A stretch of DNA of 64,000 nt from an uncultured Bacteroidota bacterium (GCA_937872515.1 CALMSX010000047.1:31776-95775), one strand, 5' to 3'; counted from the first letter of the stretch, positions 35,914-45,867 are shown. A program made the numbers and translations. Notes: generated by a model from the sequence alone, not told the origin.

Positions 35914-35948
35914 TTTGTAAAAGAATACATGCTTTTACCTTAATATTG
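35914..35948 (+). promoter_or_regulatory. Possible promoter of the M14 peptidase gene
   Basis: TTTG (35914-35917), 23-base spacer, TAATATTG (35941-35948, one mismatch), 17 bases before the ATG. The spacer is longer than usual. The BlaI operators lie upstream and do not overlap it. Confidence 0.35.
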
Positions 35949-35965
35949 CGTTATAAACCATATTT

Positions 35966-38473
35966 ATGATTCGAATTGTACTGGCCATTTGCCTTATTTT
36001 TGAGTTAACCGTCACTTACGGCCAAATTAAAAGTCCACAGGATTTTTTTCACCATCAATATGGAAAAGCTTATACCCCGCATCACCAATTAGTAGCTTAT
36101 ATCCAACACCTTGCAGAAAACAGCAATCGATTGCAAATCGAACAAATAGGTACAACTACAGAAGGTAGACCCATGATGTTGTGCTTCATTTCCAGTCCTG
36201 AAAATCTGGCAAAAAAGGAAAATATACGCCTCACCAATCTTTACCACATTGGCCTCCACCCCTCCCTGCCTGAGCAAGCGGATGAAAAAGTGATCATCTG
36301 GTTAAGTTATAGCGTTCATGGAAATGAAGCGGCAGGCAGTGAGTCTGCCATGCAGGTAATTTATGATTTGATTAAGCCCAGAAATGCAAAGAGCAATGAA
36401 TGGTTGTCAAATGCATTAATTATCATCAATCCCTGCTTAAATCCCGATGGCTATAACCGGTATACACAATGGAACCGGACGGCTACTTCTTTGGTGCCCA
36501 ATCCTTCCAAAGATGACATAGAACACATTGAACCATGGCCTTATGGCAGGGTAAATCATTATTTATTTGACCTCAACCGCGATTGGGCATGGCAAAGTCA
36601 GCACGAATCCAGACAATTTATCGCTGCATACAACAAGTGGATGCCACAAATTCATACTGATGTCCACGAAATGGGGTACAACGAACATTATTATTTTGCA
36701 CCTGCTGCAGAACCCTACCATACGTTTATTACTAACCACCAACGCAACTTTCAGATTGAAGTAGGAAAGAACAATGCCAAATATTTTGATGAAAAAGGAT
36801 GGCTTTATTTTACCAGAGAGGTCTATGATTTGTTTTATCCCAGTTATGGAGATACCTATCCTACCTATAATGGCGCCATCGGCATGACTTATGAAAAAGC
36901 GGGTATCCGAGCCAGTAGGGCCATAGAAATAGAGAGTGGCGACACACTTACCCTTGCCCGTAGAATAGAAGAACACAAAACAACCAGTCTGGCAACCATT
37001 GAATATTCTTCCGGCCGCGGAGCTGAGCTCATCAGAGAATTTCGCAATTTTTTTAGAGAAAGTAGAAAACAGCCAAAAGGAAAGTTTCATACCTACATCC
37101 TTAAAAACCATCCCAGGTTAGAACGATTGAGTGAAAACCTCAGGCGCAATGGCATTCAATACACTTTTGCGGCAGAAAAGAAAAAGGCAATTGGCTTTCA
37201 TTATTCCAGTGCCAACCAAAAAGAATTTGACATCCAAAAAGGAGACATGGTTATATATGCAGACCAGCCAAAATCTATTCTCACACAAATTCTGTTTGAA
37301 TATAACACCGAATTACCCGATAGTAATACCTACGACATCACTGCCTGGTCGCTCCCCTTTGCCTATAACCTTGACGCCTATGGTCTCACTACCAAATTGG
37401 CCATTGCCAGCCAGGCCGCAAGGAAAGAACAAAATCAAATTCAATGGCCTTCCAAGGCATACGCTTACTATTTTAACTGGAACCAAATGGAGGCTCCCCG
37501 CCTATTGTCAAAACTCTACCAGCAGGGATATGTGGTTCGAATGGCCTTAAAAACAATCACCTTTGAGCAAACCAAGGTAGAAAAAGGATCCATTTTTATA
37601 ACAAGAGGCGATAATCCCCATAAAAACTTAGAAAAGGACCTGCCCGATTTGCTAAATAATTTTGAAGGAGCCGGCTATGTGGAAAGCGGTATGTCTAGCA
37701 GTGGTGGAGATATTGGCGGAAATTCATTTGTTATTTTGAACAAACCAAAAGTATTAACGCTGACAGGTGAAGGCACTGCCAATAACGAGTCCGGGCAAAT
37801 ATGGCACTACTTTGACGAAGTCATTGGCTTTCCTCTAACAAGGACAACAGTAGATCAACTCTCAAGAGTTGACCTCACAAATTACAATACCCTTGTGCTG
37901 CCTGATGGTGGTTATGAACTGAGTGAAAACTTAATGACCAAAATTAAATCGTGGGTAAATGCGGGTGGAAAATTGATCACCATGGGCAGCTCTTTGTCGT
38001 TGTTTACAGATAAAGAAGGTTGGGCCTTAAATACGTATGCTACCGATGAAGAAAAAGAAAATGCAAAAAAAGAAAAAGAACTCAGAATCCTGAATGCCAG
38101 AAAAGACCTCTACCACGATCACGAACGAAAAGAATTGTCGGATTATGTTTCAGGAGCGATTATAGAAAACAGCCTGGATGAAAGTCATCCCCTGACCTTT
38201 GGGCTGATCCAGCCCTATTACAGTCTAAAAACCGGAAATCAGGCCTATAAGCTGTTGAAAAACACCTGGAATCCAATTTATGTGCCATCATCCTATAAAA
38301 ATCTTGGCTTTGTGGGCGCTAAAATGAAACCCCAATTGGCGGAAACAGTCAGTTATGCCGTAGAGTCAATGGGAAGAGGAAATGTAGTGTACATGATAGA
38401 CAATCCCCTGTTCAGAGGCTTCTGGGAAGGCGGAAATCTATTATTTAGCAATGCAATCTTCCTGATTAAGTAA
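35966..38473 (+). CDS. Secreted M14-family zinc carboxypeptidase with C-terminal amidotransferase-like domain
   Basis: 835 residues. Signal peptide to about residue 19. M14 domain about 35-380: zinc ligands His-118 and Glu-121 in His-Gly-Asn-Glu-Ala-Ala-Gly-Ser-Glu, Asn-Pro-Asp-Gly-Tyr-Asn-Arg near 159, His-234 in Asp-Val-His-Glu-Met-Gly, and a likely catalytic Glu-310 in Met-Thr-Tyr-Glu-Lys-Ala-Gly. A linker and middle domain follow. Residues about 590-835 resemble a class-I amidotransferase/DJ-1-like fold (Leu-Val-Leu-Pro-Asp-Gly-Gly-Tyr; Trp-Val-Asn-Ala-Gly-Gly-Lys-Leu-Ile-Thr-Met-Gly-Ser-Ser) without a nucleophilic Cys at the usual elbow. Large members of this class degrade exported peptides. 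Divergent from the BlaI operon; no terminator seen after it. Confidence 0.85.
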   Translation: MIRIVLAICLIFELTVTYGQIKSPQDFFHHQYGKAYTPHHQLVAYIQHLAENSNRLQIEQIGTTTEGRPMMLCFISSPENLAKKENIRLTNLYHIGLHPSLPEQADEKVIIWLSYSVHGNEAAGSESAMQVIYDLIKPRNAKSNEWLSNALIIINPCLNPDGYNRYTQWNRTATSLVPNPSKDDIEHIEPWPYGRVNHYLFDLNRDWAWQSQHESRQFIAAYNKWMPQIHTDVHEMGYNEHYYFAPAAEPYHTFITNHQRNFQIEVGKNNAKYFDEKGWLYFTREVYDLFYPSYGDTYPTYNGAIGMTYEKAGIRASRAIEIESGDTLTLARRIEEHKTTSLATIEYSSGRGAELIREFRNFFRESRKQPKGKFHTYILKNHPRLERLSENLRRNGIQYTFAAEKKKAIGFHYSSANQKEFDIQKGDMVIYADQPKSILTQILFEYNTELPDSNTYDITAWSLPFAYNLDAYGLTTKLAIASQAARKEQNQIQWPSKAYAYYFNWNQMEAPRLLSKLYQQGYVVRMALKTITFEQTKVEKGSIFITRGDNPHKNLEKDLPDLLNNFEGAGYVESGMSSSGGDIGGNSFVILNKPKVLTLTGEGTANNESGQIWHYFDEVIGFPLTRTTVDQLSRVDLTNYNTLVLPDGGYELSENLMTKIKSWVNAGGKLITMGSSLSLFTDKEGWALNTYATDEEKENAKKEKELRILNARKDLYHDHERKELSDYVSGAIIENSLDESHPLTFGLIQPYYSLKTGNQAYKLLKNTWNPIYVPSSYKNLGFVGAKMKPQLAETVSYAVESMGRGNVVYMIDNPLFRGFWEGGNLLFSNAIFLIK

Positions 38474-38562
38474 GATTTTGTCTATTTCGGTTAGTTTTTT
38501 GTAAAATATCAGGGAATTTGGCTCTTTTTTTGTCTTATTAAAAATAGGGGAATAACCTGATA

Positions 38563-38590
38563 TTGGGTAGGCAAACACTTTCTAACTTTA
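38563..38590 (+). promoter_or_regulatory. Promoter of the giant PKD/Ig protein gene
   Basis: TTG (38563-38565), 17-base spacer, TAACTTTA (38583-38590, one mismatch to TAnnTTTG), 17 bases before the ATG. Confidence 0.45.
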
Positions 38591-38607
38591 CACCGTAATA
38601 GGCAACC

Positions 38608-41600
38608 ATGCAATTGGTACTCAAAATAGGATTTATACTACTTTTACCCGTATTGGGCTTTGCTCAAATAAATGCGGATTTCGAAGCCAGTCAGACGACA
38701 GGGTGCGGTGCCCTGCAAGTAGTTTTTATTGATAAAAGTGTCAGTCCAGCCAGTCCTATCGTTGCCTGGAGCTGGGATTTAAGTGGCTTGACCTCAGATA
38801 AACAAAACCCGGGAAGAATCTTTGACAAGCCAGGTTCCTACAAAATTTGTTTAACCGTAACCAACGCTGCTGGCGAAAAACATACCACCTGCAAAGACAG
38901 CTACATCAACATTTACCAAAAGCCGGAACCGAATTTTTTCATCGACAAAGAAAAAGGCTGTGTGCCCCTTGGTGTCAATTTTACGGATCTCTCAACCAGC
39001 CCCAACGGCAATATAGTTGAATGGACCTGGGATATTGGAGGAAGCGCCAATGTTTTAAAAACCACAGAGCCTGGTGCATCGGTTTCTTCAATCTATTCCT
39101 TTGCCGGTCTCTATTCGATGTCGTTGACCATCAAGGATGATAAAGGTTGTGAGGCAACTATTAGCAAAAAAGACTTATTGACCATTTTTGCCGTACCTGA
39201 TCCTGCATTGAAAAAAACATTTTTGGAATCATGCGAGTTGCCATGGAGGGTAAAAATGGAAAACCTGAATGCAGACCCGGCAGCCAACTATCAATGGGAC
39301 CTGGGAAACGGCCAAATGTACAATGGGCTTACTCCTCCTGTAGCTATCTTTAATACTAAAGGAAGCTACGATCTCACATTGATCATCAAAAAGGGTGAAT
39401 GTACAGATACCCTGGTTTTAGATGATTATGTAAACACCAATCCTAAAAAAGAAATTATCACTGATAAAAATGATTACTGTATAGGTGAAAACATCCTTTT
39501 TAAAGACGGCTCAGAATTAGGTGCAGATTCTGTATTATGGGTTTTTGGGGACGGCAATACCTCTGGTAATCTGAATCCCTTTCACAATTATGCCCAATCA
39601 GGTTGTTTCACCGTTAAACTTTACCGATGGAGGGGCAATTGCAGGGACACCGTTGAAAAAAATTGTGTGAATGTGTTAAAAGCCCCTGAACCCCAAATTG
39701 TCATCGACAATCAATTTTCCTGCACGGTGCCTGTAAACATCAATGTCAATGGACAGAGTCCCGGGAAATATCAGTGGCAACTTACGGGTAACAACATTGA
39801 TTTAACTGAAACCCAAAACCCCACCTCATTTACCATTCAAAAATTTGGAACCTATCAACTGGTGGTCGATTATGTTGATGGCAACGGATGTGTAGTACAA
39901 TTAAACAAAGATATTGAGATCAAAAAATTTGAGGCCAATCTTCCCTTTCAGTTTGTAGGAGGTTGTGTGCCTTTTACAGTAAGTTTAGGTGATAGTGTTA
40001 TTACAGAAATTCCCATCGTCCAATACAAGTGGGAAGTTGGTAATCCTGTCATTTTTACTTCTAGCCAAAAAAATCCGAGTTTCAATTTAAATGCTGTGGG
40101 CAGACATGATGTCAAACTCATAGTTACCAATGCCATCGGATGCAGAGACACGGTGATCAGAGAAGAATATGTGCAGGGAGGTACGCTGCCGACTGTTGAC
40201 TTTATTGTAGCCCCCATCGAAGAGTGTCTCAATGTTGAAAGGAGTTTTACACAAAACTGCTCCTCCAATGCCAATTATTTTGTTTGGAATTTTGGAGACA
40301 TGAATAGCGGCACGGGTGCTGATGTACAACACATATATGGCAAGCCTGGCCAATATGATGTAACCCTGACAGCTTACCACAACGGATGTCCGGTTACAAA
40401 AAGAATTGATGATCTCATCACTGTCCTTGATCCAGTATCCAAATATGAAATCATTTATCAGTGTGATGACCCCAATACGGTCATTCTCAACAACCTTTCT
40501 TTAGGAGCAGACAGCCTTTACTGGGTGGTAGGAGACATCAATAAAAGAGATACCATTCGGGATTCTTTACTCACCAGTTTTACCTTTCCGGGCAAAGGGT
40601 TGTACACCATTCAGATTTATAGTAAAAACTTTACTACGGGATGTATCCACGAAAGAACAGATACCATCCAAATAACCGAGCTCAAGGCCCTTTATGAACC
40701 AGACACCCTGAGAGGTTGTGTCCCTCTTTCAATTCAATTTGATAATCAATCCACAGATGCGGTTTATTCCTCATTTAGATTCAGTGAAACTGATACCTTA
40801 ACAGCACCTGAATACACTTTCAAAAATTCGGGCTTACAAGAATTGCCCTGGTTGTATGTAAAAGATGTACACGACTGCTTAGATAGTTTTCAATATGCCG
40901 ATAAGGCTATGGTCAACGCCATAGAACCAAAAATCATTTATCCAAAAATTGCCTGCGTTCCTCAAGACATTCTGCTTACGCATGAAAGCAAGGACAGTTT
41001 TGCTCAGATCACCAACCTGGTTTGGCAAATATCAAATGATACCTTTACCAATACCGACAGTGTCAAAATATATATAGACAAGGCCGAATACTTTGATGTA
41101 TTTTTAAAACTAACTGATGATTGGGGATGCACGGACAGTGTCTACCTCAATGATGCCATCCAGGGCTTACTCTTGGAAACCGGATTTGCATCCGATACCT
41201 TGGGTTGCACGAACCAAGAAGTGCTTTTTGTGCCTCAGGGCAACAATGACAATACCAGTGGATACAAATGGACCTTTGGTGATGGAGGAGAATCCCTGGC
41301 AGGTATCTCAAGACATCGGTATGACAACGAAGGAATCTATGATGTATGCCTGACCCTGTATGATATCAGAGGTTGTGAAAACACCCATTGTGAGACAGCG
41401 TGGATTGATGTAAAAAACCCGATTGCTGCATTTAGTGGAGACCCCCTGTTTGAAACTTGTCCTCCATTGCTAACCCGTTTTTCAAATGCATCTACAAATG
41501 CCATTGCCTATCAATGGGATTTTGGCGATGGAAGCGGAGTAAGTTTTGTAAGTGATCCTTCCCATATTTACTTTGAACCAGATACCTTTGATGTGACCTT

Positions 41601-44139
41601 GATAGCCATCAGGTCCAATGTATGTCAGGATACCATTACCTTTAAAGACTACGTAATGGTTTTAGGGCCTCGTGGGAATTTTGATTATGTGATTGAAAAT
41701 GATTGCACTCCCCTAAGGGTAAAATTTACCGCCAACTCAGATGATTATTATCGCTACTACTGGGATTATGGAAATGGAATCATTGACTCATCTCTTTTAC
41801 TTCAGATTAGCGATGAAAAAACGATTGAGTACCTCAATCCCGGCATCTACTCGCCCAAGCTGATCATATCTGACAATGCAGGATGTAAAAGAAATTTTAC
41901 CAATAACGACATAGTCGTTAACAGCATTGATCTGAAAGTAAATCCGGTTGCTGATCCTTTGTGCGGTCTTCCTTCAAAAGTAAGCATCAATAATCTATCT
42001 ACCACTTCTTCGCCTGCTACTTATTATGAATGGAATTTGTTTGCCAACGGCAATACATTGCAACTATCTGGCAATTTGATAGAGCCTGTATTTAATGCTT
42101 ATGGTGTTTATCAGTTGACCCTTACAGCTCATACTGATAATTGTTCTGATACCCTTGTCATCGATAGTTTTGCGGGTATTTATCCTAAGCCGGAACCCAA
42201 ATTTCTATGGGACGCTGCATCCTGTCAATACAATGCCGTGCAGTTTCAAAACAACAGCACCCTTTTAAGTGGCACCATCGTATCCAATGAATGGGAAATT
42301 GAACAAAATATATTTACCGATTCGGCCCCTTCTTATGTGTTTGAAAAAAGTGGTATCCACCCAGTGCGTCTTACCGCAATATCTGAAAAAGGTTGTTTTG
42401 CCAGCCTTGTACAAAATATTGACATCCTACCCAACAATCGCATCAATGCAGGTCCGGACACAACCATTTGTTTGGGAGACAGTGCCTTGTTACACATCAC
42501 TCTGATCAACAATGTGCTCACCGGCAGCAACCAATGGCAGGATAATTCAGGCCCTCTTTGCCAGGGTTGCCTGATAACAAAAGTATTTCCGGCAGATACT
42601 ACCCTCTACATATCGCGCTATACAGCATCCAATGGGTGTACTGCCGAAGATTCAACCCTGGTCAGGGTAGCACCCGTCTTTGCACCTGAGGTAGATATGA
42701 TTTCAGACACCACACTCTGTAAAGGAATCGCAGCCGAACTTTCGGTAATTAATCATAATCCGGATTACATTTATGTATGGAAAGGTGTAAATGTTGAAAA
42801 CTGTACAGATAGTTGTCAGGTTGTAACCATCACACCTGAAACCAGTGGCTATTATACGGCCACCGCTTATAACTTTTATGGTTGTTCAGGCAAAGACTCA
42901 TTGTATGTTGAGGTAGAAGCAATGATACCTGATTTTTTAATACAGCAGAAGTTTATTTGCCAGGATAGTTCTACCCTGCTCTATGCACAAGGAGTAAAAA
43001 CAACACAATGGTTACAAGGAAACACTGAATTGTGTCTAGGTTGCGACACCCTTGTAGTAACCCCCAAAACACAAACCATTTATACCGTAAAGGTTGAATC
43101 CGCCAATGGCTGTCCTTATGAAGACCGGGTAACGGTAAATTTAATACCTCAAAACAGCATCAATGCAGGGCCGGATCTGCAGATTTGCCTGGGTGAAAAT
43201 GTAAAACTCCAGGGCAGTGGTATAGGCACTGCAGAATGGACCTTTCAACAAAGTGTAGTGGGCAACGCTGTCAATTCTCAAATATCACCCCAGGCAACAG
43301 GATTTTATACGTTGGAATGTACCATTGACGAATGCAGCCTTCAGGATTCACTTTTTATTGATGTCATCACTAAGGCAGAGATTGAGGCAATGGGTGATAC
43401 CATCTGCCCAGGTGAAACCGTGATCTTGAGTGCCGATGGTCTGGCCTTTGAGTATAGCTGGGTTTACGATGGACATCGAATAGCAAAAGGCAAACAGATT
43501 GAAATTTTACCCGACTCAAGTTCTTACATCCAGGTAATTGGCAATCGTACAACCTGTATTCCAGATACCGAAACGGTATTTGTTTATGTTCATCCCAGGA
43601 TTGAATACACCTTAAAAGAAAAAGAGTATGACTTGTATTTCAATTCAAAAGTAGTGGTAAAGGCAGATGTAAGTACCAGTAACAACAATTACAGTTATGA
43701 ATGGACACCAACTGATGGCCTCAATTGCAGTACCTGCCCTGAACCCATTATTAAAGAAATTGAAGAATCTATTAACTATACGGTTATAGCCACGGATCAA
43801 AAAACCGGATGCACGTCAGAGCAACAGTTGCTCATAAATCTGTTCACCAAATGCAGTGATGAAGGCTACTACATACCGAACATCCTGTATTCAAATGGCA
43901 ATGAAAACAATAAAATGTTTTTCACCAAATCTGCCAATCCGGAAGAGTTCAGGTCCATCGTCATCAGAGACCGCTGGGGTAATATAGTATATCAAACAGA
44001 AAATATTGACGCTATCTGGGATGCCAGTCTAAATGGCCGACCACTGGAAAGTGGCGTTTATACCTATGTTGTCAAAGCCTACTGTCCTGAAAATGAAGAA
44101 GACTTTTACTTCACAGGCGATTTGACCGTACTGAGATAG
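38608..44139 (+). CDS. Giant secreted PKD/Ig-repeat protein with gliding-motility-type (T9SS type B) C-terminal domain
   Basis: 1843 residues. Signal peptide to about residue 20. The first two thirds is a chain of PKD-type domains, roughly eleven or twelve, with recurring Cys-(x)-Pro-Leu-x-(Val/Ile)-x-Phe and Trp-(Asp/Thr)-(Phe/Trp)-Gly-(Asp/Asn)-Gly motifs. A second region (about 1270-1600) of Ig-like modules contains repeated Ala-Gly-Pro-Asp...Ile-Cys-Leu-Gly. The final ~90 residues form the CHU_C sorting domain (Ile-Arg-Asp-Arg-Trp-Gly-Asn-Ile-Val-Tyr-Gln ... Leu-Glu-Ser-Gly-Val-Tyr-Thr-Tyr). The type IX system would therefore export it and place it on the surface. Probably an adhesin or surface scaffold; no enzymatic domain. 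Convergent with the DUF1460 gene, 3 bases apart. Confidence 0.88.
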   Translation: MQLVLKIGFILLLPVLGFAQINADFEASQTTGCGALQVVFIDKSVSPASPIVAWSWDLSGLTSDKQNPGRIFDKPGSYKICLTVTNAAGEKHTTCKDSYINIYQKPEPNFFIDKEKGCVPLGVNFTDLSTSPNGNIVEWTWDIGGSANVLKTTEPGASVSSIYSFAGLYSMSLTIKDDKGCEATISKKDLLTIFAVPDPALKKTFLESCELPWRVKMENLNADPAANYQWDLGNGQMYNGLTPPVAIFNTKGSYDLTLIIKKGECTDTLVLDDYVNTNPKKEIITDKNDYCIGENILFKDGSELGADSVLWVFGDGNTSGNLNPFHNYAQSGCFTVKLYRWRGNCRDTVEKNCVNVLKAPEPQIVIDNQFSCTVPVNINVNGQSPGKYQWQLTGNNIDLTETQNPTSFTIQKFGTYQLVVDYVDGNGCVVQLNKDIEIKKFEANLPFQFVGGCVPFTVSLGDSVITEIPIVQYKWEVGNPVIFTSSQKNPSFNLNAVGRHDVKLIVTNAIGCRDTVIREEYVQGGTLPTVDFIVAPIEECLNVERSFTQNCSSNANYFVWNFGDMNSGTGADVQHIYGKPGQYDVTLTAYHNGCPVTKRIDDLITVLDPVSKYEIIYQCDDPNTVILNNLSLGADSLYWVVGDINKRDTIRDSLLTSFTFPGKGLYTIQIYSKNFTTGCIHERTDTIQITELKALYEPDTLRGCVPLSIQFDNQSTDAVYSSFRFSETDTLTAPEYTFKNSGLQELPWLYVKDVHDCLDSFQYADKAMVNAIEPKIIYPKIACVPQDILLTHESKDSFAQITNLVWQISNDTFTNTDSVKIYIDKAEYFDVFLKLTDDWGCTDSVYLNDAIQGLLLETGFASDTLGCTNQEVLFVPQGNNDNTSGYKWTFGDGGESLAGISRHRYDNEGIYDVCLTLYDIRGCENTHCETAWIDVKNPIAAFSGDPLFETCPPLLTRFSNASTNAIAYQWDFGDGSGVSFVSDPSHIYFEPDTFDVTLIAIRSNVCQDTITFKDYVMVLGPRGNFDYVIENDCTPLRVKFTANSDDYYRYYWDYGNGIIDSSLLLQISDEKTIEYLNPGIYSPKLIISDNAGCKRNFTNNDIVVNSIDLKVNPVADPLCGLPSKVSINNLSTTSSPATYYEWNLFANGNTLQLSGNLIEPVFNAYGVYQLTLTAHTDNCSDTLVIDSFAGIYPKPEPKFLWDAASCQYNAVQFQNNSTLLSGTIVSNEWEIEQNIFTDSAPSYVFEKSGIHPVRLTAISEKGCFASLVQNIDILPNNRINAGPDTTICLGDSALLHITLINNVLTGSNQWQDNSGPLCQGCLITKVFPADTTLYISRYTASNGCTAEDSTLVRVAPVFAPEVDMISDTTLCKGIAAELSVINHNPDYIYVWKGVNVENCTDSCQVVTITPETSGYYTATAYNFYGCSGKDSLYVEVEAMIPDFLIQQKFICQDSSTLLYAQGVKTTQWLQGNTELCLGCDTLVVTPKTQTIYTVKVESANGCPYEDRVTVNLIPQNSINAGPDLQICLGENVKLQGSGIGTAEWTFQQSVVGNAVNSQISPQATGFYTLECTIDECSLQDSLFIDVITKAEIEAMGDTICPGETVILSADGLAFEYSWVYDGHRIAKGKQIEILPDSSSYIQVIGNRTTCIPDTETVFVYVHPRIEYTLKEKEYDLYFNSKVVVKADVSTSNNNYSYEWTPTDGLNCSTCPEPIIKEIEESINYTVIATDQKTGCTSEQQLLINLFTKCSDEGYYIPNILYSNGNENNKMFFTKSANPEEFRSIVIRDRWGNIVYQTENIDAIWDASLNGRPLESGVYTYVVKAYCPENEEDFYFTGDLTVLR

Positions 44140-44142
44140 TGA

Positions 44143-44907
44143 TTATTCAACTAATCTGAATACCGCTATTCCTGTCTGTAACCGATTCCTTTTCAGGTAT
44201 TCTTTCAGGCTATTTTTACTAATGGTCACCTTTTTTTGATCGCTCGATGCATGCAGCAAATAGGGCACACCATTTTTGACAACAGCAATACCAACATGGC
44301 TGAAATCCAGTCCTTTTTTGTGGGTGGTAATGGCAATCAGATCGCCATTTTTGATGTATGGCAAGGCTGGGTCCAGGGCAGATTTTGAAATGGAATAGAA
44401 TTTCCTTTTAGAAACCTCGGCTTCAATAGATTTTATTTCATCCTGACACTTGTCTCTCAGCATTGCCGGATAAAGCTGTGGATGTTTTGACATAAAATTT
44501 AATTGAAATTGGATTTCAGTAGCCCCGGGAATGCCAAAAGTGACATCCTTCAGTACCTTGTTTTTAATTTGAGTGAGCAGCCAATCTGATAAATAATGCA
44601 GGCGGGAGCAATAGCCGTCCACCTTACCTTCCCTGTATCTCAACTGGAGGATTTTATCCTCCGGATGTTTTGGGTCCAGTGTTTCCGCCAATGCCCTTTC
44701 GACAAAGGTATAACAATCAAAAAACTGATCTTGGATTATACATTTTTCAAAATCCACACTTTCAATGGTGCCGGAGCGATAAGGCTTTCCCAGAAATTTC
44801 ATTCCTGAAATGACAAGGCTATCATTGATCGATGACTGGCCGGTACATACAGGGAGGATCAAAATTATGAATAAATATACCCGTATACTTTTTACCATCA
44901 AACCCAT
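44143..44907 (-). CDS. DUF1460 (NlpC/P60-like, amidase-like) cell-wall hydrolase
   Basis: 254 residues from ATG 44907, one base after the rsmI stop. An upstream in-frame start would overlap rsmI, and ATG 44898 is an alternative. Signal peptide or anchor about residues 7-22 (ends Leu-Pro-Val-Cys-Thr-Gly, weakly lipobox-like). Residues about 35-250 are the DUF1460 fold, a papain-like cysteine peptidase related to peptidoglycan amidases. Probable catalytic Cys-65 in Asp-Cys-Tyr-Thr-Phe-Val-Glu, His-204 in Phe-Ser-His-Val-Gly, and His-219 in Leu-Leu-His-Ala-Ser. It probably cuts wall peptides in the periplasm. Confidence 0.8.
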   Translation of the reverse strand: MGLMVKSIRVYLFIILILPVCTGQSSINDSLVISGMKFLGKPYRSGTIESVDFEKCIIQDQFFDCYTFVERALAETLDPKHPEDKILQLRYREGKVDGYCSRLHYLSDWLLTQIKNKVLKDVTFGIPGATEIQFQLNFMSKHPQLYPAMLRDKCQDEIKSIEAEVSKRKFYSISKSALDPALPYIKNGDLIAITTHKKGLDFSHVGIAVVKNGVPYLLHASSDQKKVTISKNSLKEYLKRNRLQTGIAVFRLVE

Positions 44908-44908
44908 A

Positions 44909-45574
44909 TCAGGAAAGGCCTTCCACAACAACAACAAATTCACCCTTGGGTGGATGGGTTTGAAAATGGGTAATTAATTCTGCTAAAGGTGCTGTAAGCT
45001 GTTCTTCAAACATTTTGCTTATTTCCCGCGCCACGCTTGCGTTTCTGTCAGGGCCACAAAAAGTAGCCAACTCTTCAAGGCACCTGACAATGCGATGAGG
45101 GGATTCGTACAAAATAAAGGTACACTCAAGGCTTGAAAGTCTTTTTAATGCCGTTTGTCTTCCCTTCTTATGCGGTAAAAACCCTTCAAAATAAAAGGCA
45201 TCAGAGGGTAGGCCAGACGCTGCCAGGGCTGGAACAAAGGCAACTGCTCCCGGCAGACAGGTAACAGGTATATGGTTTTGTCTGCACGCCCTTACCAATA
45301 AAAATCCCGGATCAGAAATTCCGGGTGTACCAGCATCAGAGATGAGAGCAATCTTACTGCCTTGTGAAAGCATAGCAACAACCTGCTCTACCACTTTGTG
45401 TTCATTAAACGCATGATAGGGCTTGAGATCAGTTTTAACATTCAGATGTTTGAGTAACACACCGCTGGTACGGGTGTCTTCTGCAAGAATGAGATCAACT
45501 TCGTTCAACACTTTAATGGCCCTCAGGGTGATGTCCTCAAGGTTGCCTATGGGTGTTGGAACGAGATACAACAT
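44909..45574 (-). CDS. rsmI: 16S rRNA (cytidine-1402-2'-O)-methyltransferase
   Basis: 221 residues, the usual length. N-terminal Leu-Tyr-Leu-Val-Pro-Thr-Pro-Ile-Gly-Asn-Leu-Glu-Asp-Ile-Thr, Ala-Glu-Asp-Thr-Arg-Thr-Ser-Gly, Ser-Asp-Ala-Gly-Thr-Pro-Gly-Ile-Ser-Asp-Pro-Gly and Leu-Pro-Gly-Ala are family hallmarks of this SAM-dependent enzyme of the tetrapyrrole-methylase fold. It methylates C1402 of 16S rRNA in the decoding centre. It starts 1 base after purS and is followed immediately by the DUF1460 gene, so the three probably form one unit. Confidence 0.95.
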   Translation of the reverse strand: MLYLVPTPIGNLEDITLRAIKVLNEVDLILAEDTRTSGVLLKHLNVKTDLKPYHAFNEHKVVEQVVAMLSQGSKIALISDAGTPGISDPGFLLVRACRQNHIPVTCLPGAVAFVPALAASGLPSDAFYFEGFLPHKKGRQTALKRLSSLECTFILYESPHRIVRCLEELATFCGPDRNASVAREISKMFEEQLTAPLAELITHFQTHPPKGEFVVVVEGLS

Positions 45575-45575
45575 A

Positions 45576-45827
45576 CTATTGTGAGGTCAAAACATAAGTG
45601 TAAGACTCCATGATGGGATTGGTCAGAATTTTCTGGCAAGCCTTTTCTACTTCTTCCTTCGCCTTTGCCTCATCCACACAATCTAAAACCATTTGAATGT
45701 GTTTGCCAATCCTCACGTCTTTAACTCCTTCAATGCCAATGTGGTCCATGTTTTTTCCTACTGTTTTCCCCTGAGGGTCCAACAATTCTTTATGGGGCAT
45801 TACGTCTATTTCTGCAATAAATTTCAT
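45576..45827 (-). CDS. purS: Phosphoribosylformylglycinamidine synthase subunit PurS
   Basis: 83 residues: Met-Pro-His-Lys-Glu-Leu-Leu-Asp-Pro-Gln-Gly-Lys-Thr-Val near the start, then Asp-Val-Arg-Ile-Gly-Lys-His-Ile, and Cys-Gln-Lys-Ile-Leu-Thr-Asn-Pro-Ile-Met-Glu-Ser-Tyr near the end, all PurS hallmarks. PurS helps couple PurQ glutaminase to small PurL in de novo purine synthesis (step 4). Neither purL nor purQ lies in the window, so the subunit is encoded away from its partners, linked instead to rsmI. Confidence 0.92.
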   Translation of the reverse strand: MKFIAEIDVMPHKELLDPQGKTVGKNMDHIGIEGVKDVRIGKHIQMVLDCVDEAKAKEEVEKACQKILTNPIMESYTYVLTSQ

Positions 45828-45867
45828 CTTTTTAATATAAAAGGCTTAATGAATGGGTTTGCCGGGG

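Noticed and set aside
36563..37111. 182-codon open frame on the minus strand inside the M14 gene
   Set aside because: It lies fully within the catalytic domain of a well-supported gene and shows no domain or promoter.
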